Of a DNA stretch of 18,996 nucleotides, positions 1 through 7,472 are shown in pieces (position 1 is the stretch's first letter; every line of letters begins with the position of its first letter). Source of the stretch: Candidatus Omnitrophota bacterium. Its GTDB lineage: Bacteria > Omnitrophota > Gorgyraeia > Aquiviventales > Aquiviventaceae. Made by a program: the position numbers and the translations under genes. The notes beneath the pieces were generated by a model. That model was not told the DNA's origin. It saw only the letters and a program-made list of their open reading frames with translations, and made no database searches. The stretch covers positions 1-18,996 of the forward strand of contig JACQRD010000028.1 of assembly GCA_016206675.1 (NCBI GenBank), read 5' to 3'.

Positions 1-684
1 GACGAGATGGCGCAGGATCAGCCCGAGAAACCGGAGGCCGTCGCGCACCGGCTTGATGTGGCTGCGCTGGCCGGCTTCGTAAATCGTCCGCACGGGCACG
101 GAGACGATCTTCCACCGCTTCGCCGCCGCGTTGAGCAGCAGCTCCGTCTCGATTTCAAAGTGCTGCGAGCGCACCGGCACGCCCTCCAAGACCTCCCGGC
201 GGATCATGCGCAAGCCGCATTGGGAATCCGGAATCGGCTGGCGCACGAGGCTCGAGACAATCGCCGACATGAGACGGTTGGTGTGCCGCCGGGTCGGCGG
301 CATCCCCGCGCCGTTGGCCATCCGGTTGCCTACCACGATGCCGGCATGCTGTACTTCGCCGGCGCGAATCAGCGGAGCGATATCCTGCGGATCATGCTGG
401 CCATCGCTGTCCATCGTCACGACGCCGTCGTAGCCCATGCGGCGGGCGTATTCGAACGCGGTCTGCAGCGCCTGGCCCTTGCCGCGATTCGTGACGTGGC
501 TGATCACCACCGCCCCGCGCTGCGTGGCGGTGGCGGCAGTGGCATCCGAGGAGCCGTCATCTACGACGACGACATCGAAGCCGAGCGCCTTGACCCGCTC
601 CACCAGCGGCCCGATGGTCTCAGCCGCATTGTAGGCGGGGATCACCACGCAGTAGCGCCCTGCGGTGGACCGTTCGGATTTCAT
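1..684 (-). CDS. Family 2 glycosyltransferase, DPM1-like (C-terminus outside window)
   Basis: The frame is open from the ATG at 684 to the window edge, giving 228 codons without a stop. The product has a GT-A fold signature: VIPAYNAAETI at residues 14-24, the nucleotide-binding DDGSSDAT at 42-49, NRGKGQAL at 66-73, and the metal-binding DxD in TMDSDGQHDP (D92, D94). This is the polyprenyl-phosphate mannose/glucose synthase-like branch of GT2, which moves a sugar from a nucleotide-sugar to a lipid carrier at the cytoplasmic membrane face. The start overlaps the stop of the upstream acyltransferase gene as ATGA, so the two are probably translationally coupled. Its place after a lipid acyltransferase and a diacylglycerol-type glycosyltransferase suggests envelope glycolipid work. 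Donor and acceptor cannot be told from the sequence. C-terminal membrane helices, present in some relatives, would lie outside the window. Confidence 0.9.
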   Translation of the reverse strand, partial: MKSERSTAGRYCVVIPAYNAAETIGPLVERVKALGFDVVVVDDGSSDATAATATQRGAVVISHVTNRGKGQALQTAFEYARRMGYDGVVTMDSDGQHDPQDIAPLIRAGEVQHAGIVVGNRMANGAGMPPTRRHTNRLMSAIVSSLVRQPIPDSQCGLRMIRREVLEGVPVRSQHFEIETELLLNAAAKRWKIVSVPVRTIYEAGQRSHIKPVRDGLRFLGLILRHLV

Positions 685-1529
685 CTCACGCTCACGATCG
701 GGTGAAACATCAGCCACTGCTCCGGATGTTGCTGCACCCACGCGCCGATCCGATCGGCGTAGGCGCCCACCAGACGCTCAATCGAGGTGCCCGCCTCGCC
801 GGATCGCTGCGGGGACAGCGGCGGCTCGCACCGCAGCCGAAACGCCCCGAGGCCTTCCCGCACGATCAGACTCGGCACAATCGGCGCGCCGCTTCTCAGG
901 CTGAGCACCGCCGGCCCGCGCGGAAAGACCATCCGACCCCGGCCGAACGGCCGCGCGATGCCGTCCCCGGCGAGATCCCAGTCGCCTAGCACGCCGAGCA
1001 CGCGGCCTTCCTGCAGCCGCGCGAGGATCATCCGGGGTGCTGCGCGCCCCATCGGAATCGCCTCGACCCCGCAGCGCCGCCGCTGCCGGTTAATGAGCTT
1101 ATCCATGCGCGGATCTTCATGCGGCAGGGCCACGGCGCAGACCCCCGCGCCAAGCCGGCTCAGCACGCACGCGCCCAATTCCCAATTGCCGAGATGGGCG
1201 GTCAGCACGATGACTCCCCGCCCCCGGTGCGCGGCCGCCTCGAGATGCTCGCGGCCGTCAATCGCCACCGCAGCGTCGCCATCGCCGGGCAGCCGGAACA
1301 CTTCGACCAGATACCGGCCGAAGTTGCGGAAGACCTCGCGCGCCGCCGCGACATGCGTTGGCGGTGCCCCGCCAAGCAGCGCCGAGAGGTTAGCGCACAC
1401 CGCCTCGCGCGCGGCCAGCCGGCGCGCAAACGCCCCATCTGCCAGCCGCTGGGCGAGGCCGTACGCGGCGGGCAGCGGCAGCTGCCGGCTTAGCTCGGCG
1501 GCGAGGCAGTAGCTCCAATAGGAGCCCAT
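681..1529 (-). CDS. Lysophospholipid acyltransferase, LpxL/HtrB family
   Basis: A 282-residue protein of the Kdo-lipid A lauroyl/myristoyl acyltransferase superfamily (LpxL/LpxM/HtrB). The family's H-x4-E/D catalytic motif is HLGNWE (H112, E117). The C-terminal HPEQWLMFH is also typical of the family. Length is close to the usual 290-310 residues, and the N-terminal 30 residues are moderately hydrophobic, as expected for a membrane-bound acyltransferase. Family members transfer an acyl chain from acyl-ACP to lipid A precursors or to other glycolipids or mannosides. The ATG at 1529 lies 40 nt inside the 3' end of the upstream glycosyltransferase gene, and the stop overlaps the next gene's start as ATGA. 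No lpx genes are visible here, so lipid A as acceptor is not proved; another glycolipid is possible. Confidence 0.88.
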   Translation of the reverse strand: MGSYWSYCLAAELSRQLPLPAAYGLAQRLADGAFARRLAAREAVCANLSALLGGAPPTHVAAAREVFRNFGRYLVEVFRLPGDGDAAVAIDGREHLEAAAHRGRGVIVLTAHLGNWELGACVLSRLGAGVCAVALPHEDPRMDKLINRQRRRCGVEAIPMGRAAPRMILARLQEGRVLGVLGDWDLAGDGIARPFGRGRMVFPRGPAVLSLRSGAPIVPSLIVREGLGAFRLRCEPPLSPQRSGEAGTSIERLVGAYADRIGAWVQQHPEQWLMFHPIVSVR

Positions 1530-2665
1530 GACGGCTCGGTTCGCGCGCCATCCGCCAGGCGGCAGAGCAGCGAGGCGATATCGAAGGCGGCATCCGGGTG
1601 GGCGAGTTCCGCCGCACGCCGCCGCATCGCCTCCAGCCGCTCCGGATTGTCCAGCAGATCCCGCACCGTCTGCCGCACCATCGCCGGGGCCGCCGCCTGC
1701 ACCGCCGCGCCTTGAGCGAGCAGATAGCGCGCGTTATACGCCTCCTGCCCGGGGATGGGATTGACGATCACCAGCGGCAGCCGCTTGGCCAGCGCCTCGG
1801 AGCTGGTCATGCCGCCCGGCTTGCTGACCAGCAGCGTGGCGAGGTCCATCAATTGCGGGACCCGGTTGATAAACGACAAGGCCATCACCCGATGCCGGAA
1901 CGCGTGCGTCCTCAACCACGCGATCAAGGGACGGTTGATGCCGGCCAGCACCACGAGTTGGCACGGATGCGGCAGCAGATCAAGGCTCAGCATGATCTGC
2001 CGAATCTGCCCCAACCCGCGGCCCCCTCCCATGATCAGGAGGATCGGCTTGGAGAGCTCAAGGCCCAGCGCTTCGGCGGCGGCCTCGCGGTTAACCGGCT
2101 GGCGAAAACTCAGGTCAATCGGAATACCCAACACCTTAACCCGCTCCGGGGCCACGCCGCGGACAATGAAGCGCTGCTTGACCTGCTCTGACGGCACCAC
2201 ATACCGGTCGACCGCCTCATGAAACCAGTATAGGTGCGGCGCGTAATCGGTCAAAATCCCCACCAGCGGAATCGACAGGCGCTGGCGCATCTTGAAATCC
2301 GCCAACACCCCGCAGGGATAGGCCTGCGTGCAGGCGATGACGTCCGGCCGCGTGGTGTCGATCAGGCGCTGAAGCTTCACGGCATGGTAGCGGTAGAGCA
2401 GCGCCTGGAAGTATTTGACGCGGCGATGAACGTCGGGGTTGTCGTAGAGGTATTCCCAGATATCCGGCTGGTGCTGGATCAGGGAGAGGTAGGTGCGCGA
2501 AATCATCCAGCGGACGAACCGGCTGGCGTAGCGGAAGGCGTCGACGTTAACGATCGCCGCCGACGCATCGACCCCGCGCAGGGTCTGCTCGATCGCCCGG
2601 CTGGCGCGGTAATGGCCGGAGCCGGTCGTGTTGACGTGCATCAAGAGAATGCGCCGGCCGCTCAT
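1490..2665 (-). CDS. MGDG synthase / UgtP-like glycolipid glycosyltransferase (GT28-like)
   Basis: A 391-residue GT-B fold protein resembling monogalactosyldiacylglycerol synthase and diacylglycerol glucosyltransferases. The N-terminal acceptor domain has ILLMHVNTTGSGHYRA at residues 6-21, matching the MGDG-synthase GSGH motif. The C-terminal donor domain has MGGGRGLGQI and SKPGGMTSSEALAKRLPLV, the nucleotide-sugar binding region. The expected reaction is transfer of a hexose from a UDP-sugar to a lipid acceptor at the membrane; the exact sugar is unknown. I chose the ATG at 2665 over an in-frame ATG at 2689. The family usually starts near this point, and a mini-ORF in the spacer upstream ends with a TGA that overlaps this ATG as ATGA. 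The 3' end overlaps the acyltransferase gene by 40 nt, so this, the acyltransferase and the GT2 probably form one lipid-glycosylation unit. Confidence 0.86.
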   Translation of the reverse strand: MSGRRILLMHVNTTGSGHYRASRAIEQTLRGVDASAAIVNVDAFRYASRFVRWMISRTYLSLIQHQPDIWEYLYDNPDVHRRVKYFQALLYRYHAVKLQRLIDTTRPDVIACTQAYPCGVLADFKMRQRLSIPLVGILTDYAPHLYWFHEAVDRYVVPSEQVKQRFIVRGVAPERVKVLGIPIDLSFRQPVNREAAAEALGLELSKPILLIMGGGRGLGQIRQIMLSLDLLPHPCQLVVLAGINRPLIAWLRTHAFRHRVMALSFINRVPQLMDLATLLVSKPGGMTSSEALAKRLPLVIVNPIPGQEAYNARYLLAQGAAVQAAAPAMVRQTVRDLLDNPERLEAMRRRAAELAHPDAAFDIASLLCRLADGARTEPSWAPIGATASPPS

Positions 2666-2772
2666 CGTTGATTTCGCAGATCGCAGCATGAAACGATGGA
2701 TAAAAACGGATTCCGCAGATGACGTTTTATCCGCGAAATCCGCCTTTCAATCTGCGTAATCATAGAGAAAAT
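2666..2772 (-). repeat. Spacer with imperfect inverted repeat and bridging mini-ORF (family F)
   Basis: Two pairs of arms nest around a centre near 2715. GATTTCGCAGAT (2670-2681) faces ATCTGCGTAATC (2750-2761) with one mismatch. GGATAAAAACG (2698-2708) faces CGTTTTATCC (2723-2732). On the transcribed strand a frame runs from an ATG at 2763, nine bases after the aminotransferase stop, for 33 codons. It ends at a TGA (2664-2662) that overlaps the next gene's ATG as ATGA. The peptide begins MITQIERRISRIKRH and resembles no family I know. Confidence 0.6.
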
Positions 2773-4062
2773 TCAATCTTCCATACTAAGGACCCTCGCG
2801 AGGCGCTTGACCGCGTCGGCCAACCGGGGCTCGGGCTCCACGAGCGCAAACCGCACGAACCCCTCGCCGTACTCGCCGAATCCGCTGCCGGGAGCCACCA
2901 CCACCCCCGCCTCCTGCACCAGCAAGGTCGCGAATTCCAGCGAGGTCAGCGCGCTGTACTTGAGCGGGATTTTCGCCCAGACGTAAAACGTCCCCTTGGG
3001 GCTGGGCACGTCCCACCCGATCCGCTTCAGGCCCTGCACAAACTGCGTCCGCCGCCGACCGTACGTGCCCACCACGTGCTGCACATACTCCTGCGGGCCG
3101 GTCAACGCCTCGATGGCGGCCCACTGGATGGCGGGGAAAATCCCAAAATCCATGTAGCCCTTGATCTTCGCCAAGGACGTAAGCACGTCGCGATTGCCCA
3201 CGCCGAAGCCCAGCCGCAGCCCCGGCAAGCAGTACGACTTGGAGAGCGTGTGGAACTCCACCGCCACCTCCCGTGCGCCGTCCACCTCTAAGAGGCTCGG
3301 CGCCCTCGGCCCTTCATAGACGAAATCCGAATAAGCGAAATCGTGGATCACCAAGATCCGGTGCTGCTTGGCCCAGGCGACGACATGGCGGAAGAACTTC
3401 AGATCCGCCACCGCCGTGGTCGGATTGTGCGGGTAGCTCAAGAAGAGCAGCTTGGACTGGCGCAGCACGCTGTTGGGCACCGCCTCCAGGTCCGGCAGGT
3501 AGTGCCCCTCCGGCGTGATGTGGATGTTGTAGAGCACACCGCCGGCCAGCACAACACCGTTGAAATGCACCGGATAGGTGGGATTCGGCACCAGCGCGAT
3601 GTCATCATGGTTGAGCAGCGCAAAGGAGAGGTGCGAAATGCCTTCCTTCGAGCCGAGCAGCGGCAGCACTTCACTGGCCGGATCCAGCGTCACGCGGAAT
3701 TTCCGGTGGTACCACTGCGCAATCGCTTCGTTGAGCCGACGCTCCACCACCCCTCCTTTGCGGGAGTAGTGGTGATTCTCCGTCTTCTTCACTTGCCGGG
3801 CCAACTCCTCAACGACGTTCGGCGGCGGCGGCAGATCCGGGTTGCCCATCCCCAGGTCAATCACATCCACGCCGCGCGCCTGGGCCTTGGCCTTCAGCTC
3901 ATCGAGGATGGTGAAGAGGTACAGCGGCAGCCGCTTCAGCCGGTTCGCCTCCTGGAAGAGGCGCCGGCTCTGTCGCTGCTGCTCGCGCTTGGCGCGCTCG
4001 CGCAGCTCTTGCTTGATCCGCCGGATTGCCGGCAACGGGTTCTTCCGTCTAGTGGAGAGCAT
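2773..4062 (-). CDS. Class I/II PLP aminotransferase, AlaC / LL-diaminopimelate aminotransferase-like
   Basis: From the ATG at 4062 the product is 429 residues. The core follows E. coli AlaC closely as I recall it: VIDLGMGNPDLPPP, EVLPLLGSKEGISHL, ALVPNPTYPVHFNG, the Asn of SYPHNPTTAV, the Asp/Tyr pair in VIHDFAYSDFVYEG, the PLP-lysine motif TLSKSYCLPGLRLGF (Lys275) and the substrate-carboxylate arginine in FVRFALVEP (Arg404). Relatives are annotated as alanine aminotransferase or LL-DAP aminotransferase (DapL); the sequence does not decide between pyruvate/glutamate and diaminopimelate chemistry. An unusually basic, helical leader of about 35 residues (RRIKQELRERAKREQQRQSR) precedes the catalytic domain. 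The start overlaps the 3' end of lipA. An alternative in-frame ATG lies at 4089; neither has a clear ribosome-binding site. Confidence 0.88.
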   Translation of the reverse strand: MLSTRRKNPLPAIRRIKQELRERAKREQQRQSRRLFQEANRLKRLPLYLFTILDELKAKAQARGVDVIDLGMGNPDLPPPPNVVEELARQVKKTENHHYSRKGGVVERRLNEAIAQWYHRKFRVTLDPASEVLPLLGSKEGISHLSFALLNHDDIALVPNPTYPVHFNGVVLAGGVLYNIHITPEGHYLPDLEAVPNSVLRQSKLLFLSYPHNPTTAVADLKFFRHVVAWAKQHRILVIHDFAYSDFVYEGPRAPSLLEVDGAREVAVEFHTLSKSYCLPGLRLGFGVGNRDVLTSLAKIKGYMDFGIFPAIQWAAIEALTGPQEYVQHVVGTYGRRRTQFVQGLKRIGWDVPSPKGTFYVWAKIPLKYSALTSLEFATLLVQEAGVVVAPGSGFGEYGEGFVRFALVEPEPRLADAVKRLARVLSMED

Positions 4063-4912
4063 GCGTGGAATTGATGGCGTCAACCGCATGGTACGAGCTG
4101 CGGACGAATGGGCCGGCTTTCACCCACTGAAATCCCGTATCATAGGCCATCCGCTCATAGAGTGCAAATCGTTGCGGGCTGACGTATTCTAGCACCGGCA
4201 GATGGGCGGCATCCGGCCGCAGGTATTGCCCGATCGTCAGGTGGGTCGCACCGGCCTCGAGCAGATCGCGCAGTGCGTGCTCCACCTCCAGCGGCGTTTC
4301 TCCCAGTCCGACCATGAGGCTGGACTTGACGAGGCCCCCACCCAGCGAGGCCGCGTAGCGCAGCACGTCCAGCGACCGCCGGTAGTCGGCTTGGGGCCGC
4401 AACAGCGCAGAGAGGCGCTCAATGGTTTCGAGATTGTGGGCGAAGACCTCCGGCCGCCCTTCCTCGACCACCCGCCGGATGAGGACCTCCCTGCCGTGGA
4501 AATCCGGCACCAACACTTCAACGGTGATCCCGGGATTTTGCTGGCGCACGACACGCAACACCTCCACGAAATGTCCTGCCCCCTCATCCTGCAGGTCATC
4601 CCGCGCGACCGAGGTGATGACCGCATGCCGCAAGCCGAGCCGCCGCACGGCTTCGGCCACCCGCCACGGCTCATCCGCCGCCACCGGCTGCGGCCGCCCG
4701 TTGTCGACGGCGCAGAAGCGGCAGCTGCGCGTGCAGGTGGCTCCGAGGATCATGAAGGTCAGCTGCCGCTGCGAATAGCACTCCCGCAGGTTGGGGCAGA
4801 CCGCGCTTTCACAGACGGTCGCCAGCTGCAGGTCGCCGAGGAGCTCTCGCACCTCGCGCGCCACACCGTGCGGCGAAAACTCCTTTTTGAGCCACACCGG
4901 ATAGCGCTGCAT
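4049..4912 (-). CDS. lipA: Lipoyl synthase
   Basis: A 287-residue radical-SAM enzyme that inserts two sulfurs into octanoyl groups on the E2/H subunits of 2-oxoacid dehydrogenases and the glycine cleavage system. Both cluster motifs are intact. The auxiliary cluster has Cys34, Cys39 and Cys45 (CESAVCPNLREC) and the C-terminal serine of RSSYHA (271-276). The SAM-binding [4Fe-4S] cluster has CTRSCRFC (Cys60, Cys64, Cys67). VPDFHGR and ETIERLSALLRPQADY are also typical of the family. The gene starts on the last base of the icd stop (TGATG) and overlaps the next aminotransferase gene. No lipB or lipoate ligase gene is visible here. Linkage to icd fits 2-oxoacid/TCA metabolism. Confidence 0.95.
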   Translation of the reverse strand: MQRYPVWLKKEFSPHGVAREVRELLGDLQLATVCESAVCPNLRECYSQRQLTFMILGATCTRSCRFCAVDNGRPQPVAADEPWRVAEAVRRLGLRHAVITSVARDDLQDEGAGHFVEVLRVVRQQNPGITVEVLVPDFHGREVLIRRVVEEGRPEVFAHNLETIERLSALLRPQADYRRSLDVLRYAASLGGGLVKSSLMVGLGETPLEVEHALRDLLEAGATHLTIGQYLRPDAAHLPVLEYVSPQRFALYERMAYDTGFQWVKAGPFVRSSYHAVDAINSTHALH

Positions 4913-6009
4913 CAGACGCCCACCTTGACGGTCTTCATCTTCGCGATGATCGCGTCGGCCATTTCCTTGGTGCCAACGGCTGTCGGATCATTGCGTTCGG
5001 GTTTCAGGTCGTACGTGACGGACGCCCCCTCTTTGAGGACGGCCGCCACTGCCGCATCGAGCCGCTTCGCGGCCTCGGATTCGCCGACATGGTGGAGCAG
5101 CATGACGCCGGAGAGGATCATCGCCACCGGATTGACCTTGTTGAGGCCCGCGTACTTTGGCGCGCTGCCATGCACCGCCTCGAAGACCGCTACGCCGTCG
5201 CCGATGTTGGCACCCGGTGCTACCCCTAAGCCGCCGATTAAGCCCGCGCAGAGATCCGAAAGAATGTCGCCGTAGAGATTCGGCAGCACCAGCACGTCAA
5301 AATCCTGCGGCTTCAGCACCAGCTGCATGCAGGTGGCATCGACCAGCCGGTCTTCGCCGATGAGGCGCCCCTCGTACTCCTTGGCGATGCGCCGGGCGGT
5401 CTCCATGAACAGCCCATCGGTGAACTTCATGATGTTGGCTTTGTGGATCGCGGTCACCTTCTTGCGGCCGTGCGAGAGGGCGTACTCGAAGGCGTAGCGG
5501 ATGATCCGCTCCGAGGCGCTGGCGGAAATCGGCTTGATGCTGATCGCCGCATCCGGCGCAATCGGCTGCTTCGACCAGTCCGTCAGCTGGCCGATCAGCT
5601 GCTTCGTGCGCTCCTCGCCAGCGGCAAACTCGATGCCGGCGTAGAGATCCTCGGTATTCTCGCGCACAATGATTAAATCCACGCGCTGAAACGGGCTCTT
5701 CACGCCCGCGTAGCTGCGGCACGGACGGACGCACGCGTAGAGGTTCAACTGCTTGCGCAGGGCCACGTTCACCGAGCGGAAGCCGGTGCCGATCGGGGTG
5801 GTGATCGGCCCCTTGATCGCGATTCGATTCTCGCGCACCGACTGCAGCGTGGCCTCCGGCAGCGGCGTGCCGAACTGCTTGATGGCCGCCTCGCCCGCCA
5901 TCCGTTCATCCCACGCAAACGCCACGCCGGTCGCTTCAAGGCAGCGCCGGGCGGCCCAGGCCACCTCCGGGCCGATCCCGTCACCCGGTATGAATGTCAC
6001 TCGATGCAT
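4912..6009 (-). CDS. icd: NAD-type isocitrate dehydrogenase (isocitrate/isopropylmalate dehydrogenase family)
   Basis: A 365-residue beta-decarboxylating dehydrogenase. It has the N-terminal GDGIGPEV (9-16) and the isocitrate-binding segment GTGFRSVNVALRKQL, with Ser79 and Asn81. This segment and the following LYACVRP favour isocitrate over isopropylmalate. Also present are the catalytic tyrosine in RENTEDLYAGIE (Tyr123), the catalytic lysine in IHKANIMK (Lys190), and metal-binding aspartates at 224, 248 and 252 (LPNLYGDILSDL). The coenzyme loop reads EAVHGSAPKYAG. Overall form resembles the mitochondrial/thermophile NAD-IDH branch, but coenzyme choice is inferred. The enzyme converts isocitrate to 2-oxoglutarate and CO2. 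It directly precedes lipA with a one-base TGATG overlap and follows aspC across a 141-nt hairpin spacer. No convincing ribosome-binding site precedes the ATG. Confidence 0.9.
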   Translation of the reverse strand: MHRVTFIPGDGIGPEVAWAARRCLEATGVAFAWDERMAGEAAIKQFGTPLPEATLQSVRENRIAIKGPITTPIGTGFRSVNVALRKQLNLYACVRPCRSYAGVKSPFQRVDLIIVRENTEDLYAGIEFAAGEERTKQLIGQLTDWSKQPIAPDAAISIKPISASASERIIRYAFEYALSHGRKKVTAIHKANIMKFTDGLFMETARRIAKEYEGRLIGEDRLVDATCMQLVLKPQDFDVLVLPNLYGDILSDLCAGLIGGLGVAPGANIGDGVAVFEAVHGSAPKYAGLNKVNPVAMILSGVMLLHHVGESEAAKRLDAAVAAVLKEGASVTYDLKPERNDPTAVGTKEMADAIIAKMKTVKVGV

Positions 6010-6150
6010 GCACGTCTTTGGTTACGTCTGTCGGTTACGTGGCCCGTTTCGTTTGTCGGTAACGGTATTCGTCGCGTTTCCGAAGACGAACGACGTCACC
6101 GAACTACGACACGGGCAACGTCACCGACAAACGAACAACAACACACAATG
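6010..6150 (-). repeat. Spacer with long imperfect inverted repeat (family E)
   Basis: This 141-nt spacer between aspC and icd is mostly one large hairpin. The left arm is 6021-6064 and the right arm 6094-6136, with a centre of about 29 nt. The two arms match over most of 43-44 positions; the best stretch is CGTTTGTCGGTAACG against CGTCACCGACAAACG. Words such as GTTACGT and GTCGGT recur within an arm, but a strict 7-nt period is not clear. Unlike most spacers here, I find no ATG-initiated frame bridging the two genes, and no T-tract that would make it a classic terminator. Confidence 0.6.
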
Positions 6151-7338
6151 TTAGGTTTTGCGCTTCCTAAACCAGGCGTCAAGGCGCTTCAGCCCCGCAT
6201 CAATCGTCTCCAGCGATGTGGCGAAACTGAAGCGCACGTAGTCGGACGACCCGAACCCCTCGCCGGGCACCGTCACCACCATCGCCTCATCAAGCCACTG
6301 CTCGGCCGTGGCCGCCGCGGGCTGCCCCAGCGCCTTGACGTTGCACCAGGCATAGAACGCCCCATCCGGCGGCGCGCAGCGCACTCCCGGCAGGCGGTTC
6401 AGGCCCTCCACCAGCCGGTTGCGCCGCTGCTCGAAGGCCCGGCGCATGTCCGCCACCGGCCGCTGATCCCCGGTCAACGCGGCCAACGCCGCATCCTGGC
6501 TGATCGAGGCGGGGTTGGAGGTGGAGTGGCTCTGCACGTTTGTCATCGCCTCGATCCACGCATCCGGCGCGAGCGCCCAGCCGATGCGCCAGCCGGTCAT
6601 GCTGTACGTTTTGGACACCCCGCCGATGAGCACCGTCTGGTCGGTCAGGGACGGCTCGACTTGCACGATGGAGACGTGCCGCGCTGGCGGGTAGACTAGC
6701 TGATCGTAAATCTCATCGGTGATGACGATCAGGCCGCGCTCGCGGGCGATCTGCGCGATGGCTTTCAATCGGGCCTCGTCGATCACGGCCCCGGTCGGGT
6801 TGCCAGGGCTGTTGAGCACGAGCGCTTTCGTCGCGTCGGTGATCGCCGCGCGCACCACCGAAGGATCCGGCAGGAAGCCGTCGCGTTCGCGCGTCTCAAC
6901 GATGACGGGCTTAGCCCCGGTGAGGCGCACCAGCGGCGGGTAGCTCACCCAGTACGGCGAGAAGAGGAGCACCTCATCGCCCGGCTCGCACAGCGCCTGG
7001 AAAATGTTAAAGAGGGCGTGCTTCGCCCCGCAGCAGATCAGCGCTTGGGAGGCGGCATAGTTTGTGCCGAGCTGGCGGTTGATGGTCGAAGCGACGGCCG
7101 CGCGCAGCTCGGGCGTGCCGGCCACCGGCGTGTACTTGGTGCGGTTGGCGGTGATCGCGGCGATGCCGGCCTGCTTGATCGGCTCGGGCGTGGGAACATC
7201 CGGCTCGCCGGCGGTAAAATCCAGCACCGGCTTGCCGGCTTTAGCCAGCGCCTTGGCTTTGGCGGCTAAGGCCAGGGTCGGGGAGGCTTCGACGTGGCGC
7301 AGGCGCCCTGCGAGTACCACCGTCTTCATCGCTGCCAT
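6151..7338 (-). CDS. aspC: Aspartate aminotransferase (class I, subgroup Ib)
   Basis: A 395-residue PLP enzyme that interconverts aspartate/2-oxoglutarate and oxaloacetate/glutamate. Recognisable parts are VEASPTLALAAKAKAL, DFTAGEPDVPTP, YTPVAGTPELRAAV, the Asn in LNSPGNPTGAV (Asn180), DEIYDQLVY (Asp208, Tyr211), the PLP lysine in GGVSKTYSMTGWRIGW (Lys243) and the C-terminal VRFSFATS arginine. Length and motifs fit the thermophile-type AspAT Ib group, which can also act as a prephenate aminotransferase. The ATG at 7338 gives MAAMKT; the in-frame ATG at 7329 is a good alternative, because a short frame in the spacer ends with a TGA overlapping it as ATGA. The gene follows rplQ behind a cloverleaf element and begins the metabolic part of the cluster. 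Confidence 0.92.
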   Translation of the reverse strand: MAAMKTVVLAGRLRHVEASPTLALAAKAKALAKAGKPVLDFTAGEPDVPTPEPIKQAGIAAITANRTKYTPVAGTPELRAAVASTINRQLGTNYAASQALICCGAKHALFNIFQALCEPGDEVLLFSPYWVSYPPLVRLTGAKPVIVETRERDGFLPDPSVVRAAITDATKALVLNSPGNPTGAVIDEARLKAIAQIARERGLIVITDEIYDQLVYPPARHVSIVQVEPSLTDQTVLIGGVSKTYSMTGWRIGWALAPDAWIEAMTNVQSHSTSNPASISQDAALAALTGDQRPVADMRRAFEQRRNRLVEGLNRLPGVRCAPPDGAFYAWCNVKALGQPAAATAEQWLDEAMVVTVPGEGFGSSDYVRFSFATSLETIDAGLKRLDAWFRKRKT

Positions 7339-7348
7339 AGTGGGATCA

Positions 7349-7472
7349 CCCCACCACCTGTTTGAGACCGCCCGCCTTTGGCGGGCATCTGCCGACCCTA
7401 GGGTCGGCAGATCTCCGCCACACGCAAGGTAGTCGATGAAAGGTGGCGGAGGTACTCAAACAGGTAGTGGGG
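7349..7472 (-). repeat. Cloverleaf-like family A element A1 between rplQ and aspC
   Basis: An 18-bp outer stem (CCCCACCACCTGTTTGAG at 7349-7366 with 7455-7472) has one mismatch, C.A on the plus strand and so G.U in the mRNA. It encloses three consecutive hairpins. The first is GCCCGCC-TTT-GGCGGGC (7370-7386). The second is a perfect 26-nt palindrome centred on CCTAGG (7387-7412). The third is CTCCGCCAC (7413-7421) with GTGGCGGAG (7443-7451). The hairpins abut with no bases between them. TCA flanks the element on both sides, and the right copy is the rplQ stop codon. The palindrome and GC-rich hairpin are not followed by a T-run on the transcribed strand, so this is not a standard intrinsic terminator. 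Confidence 0.8.

Noticed and set aside
7370..7412. Intrinsic terminator after rplQ
   Set aside because: Strong hairpins are present, but none is followed by a run of T on the transcribed strand.
7349..7472. tRNA or other known structured RNA because of the cloverleaf shape
   Set aside because: Stem lengths, the absence of T-loop and anticodon features and the 26-nt palindrome do not fit tRNA. I also see no conserved riboswitch core.
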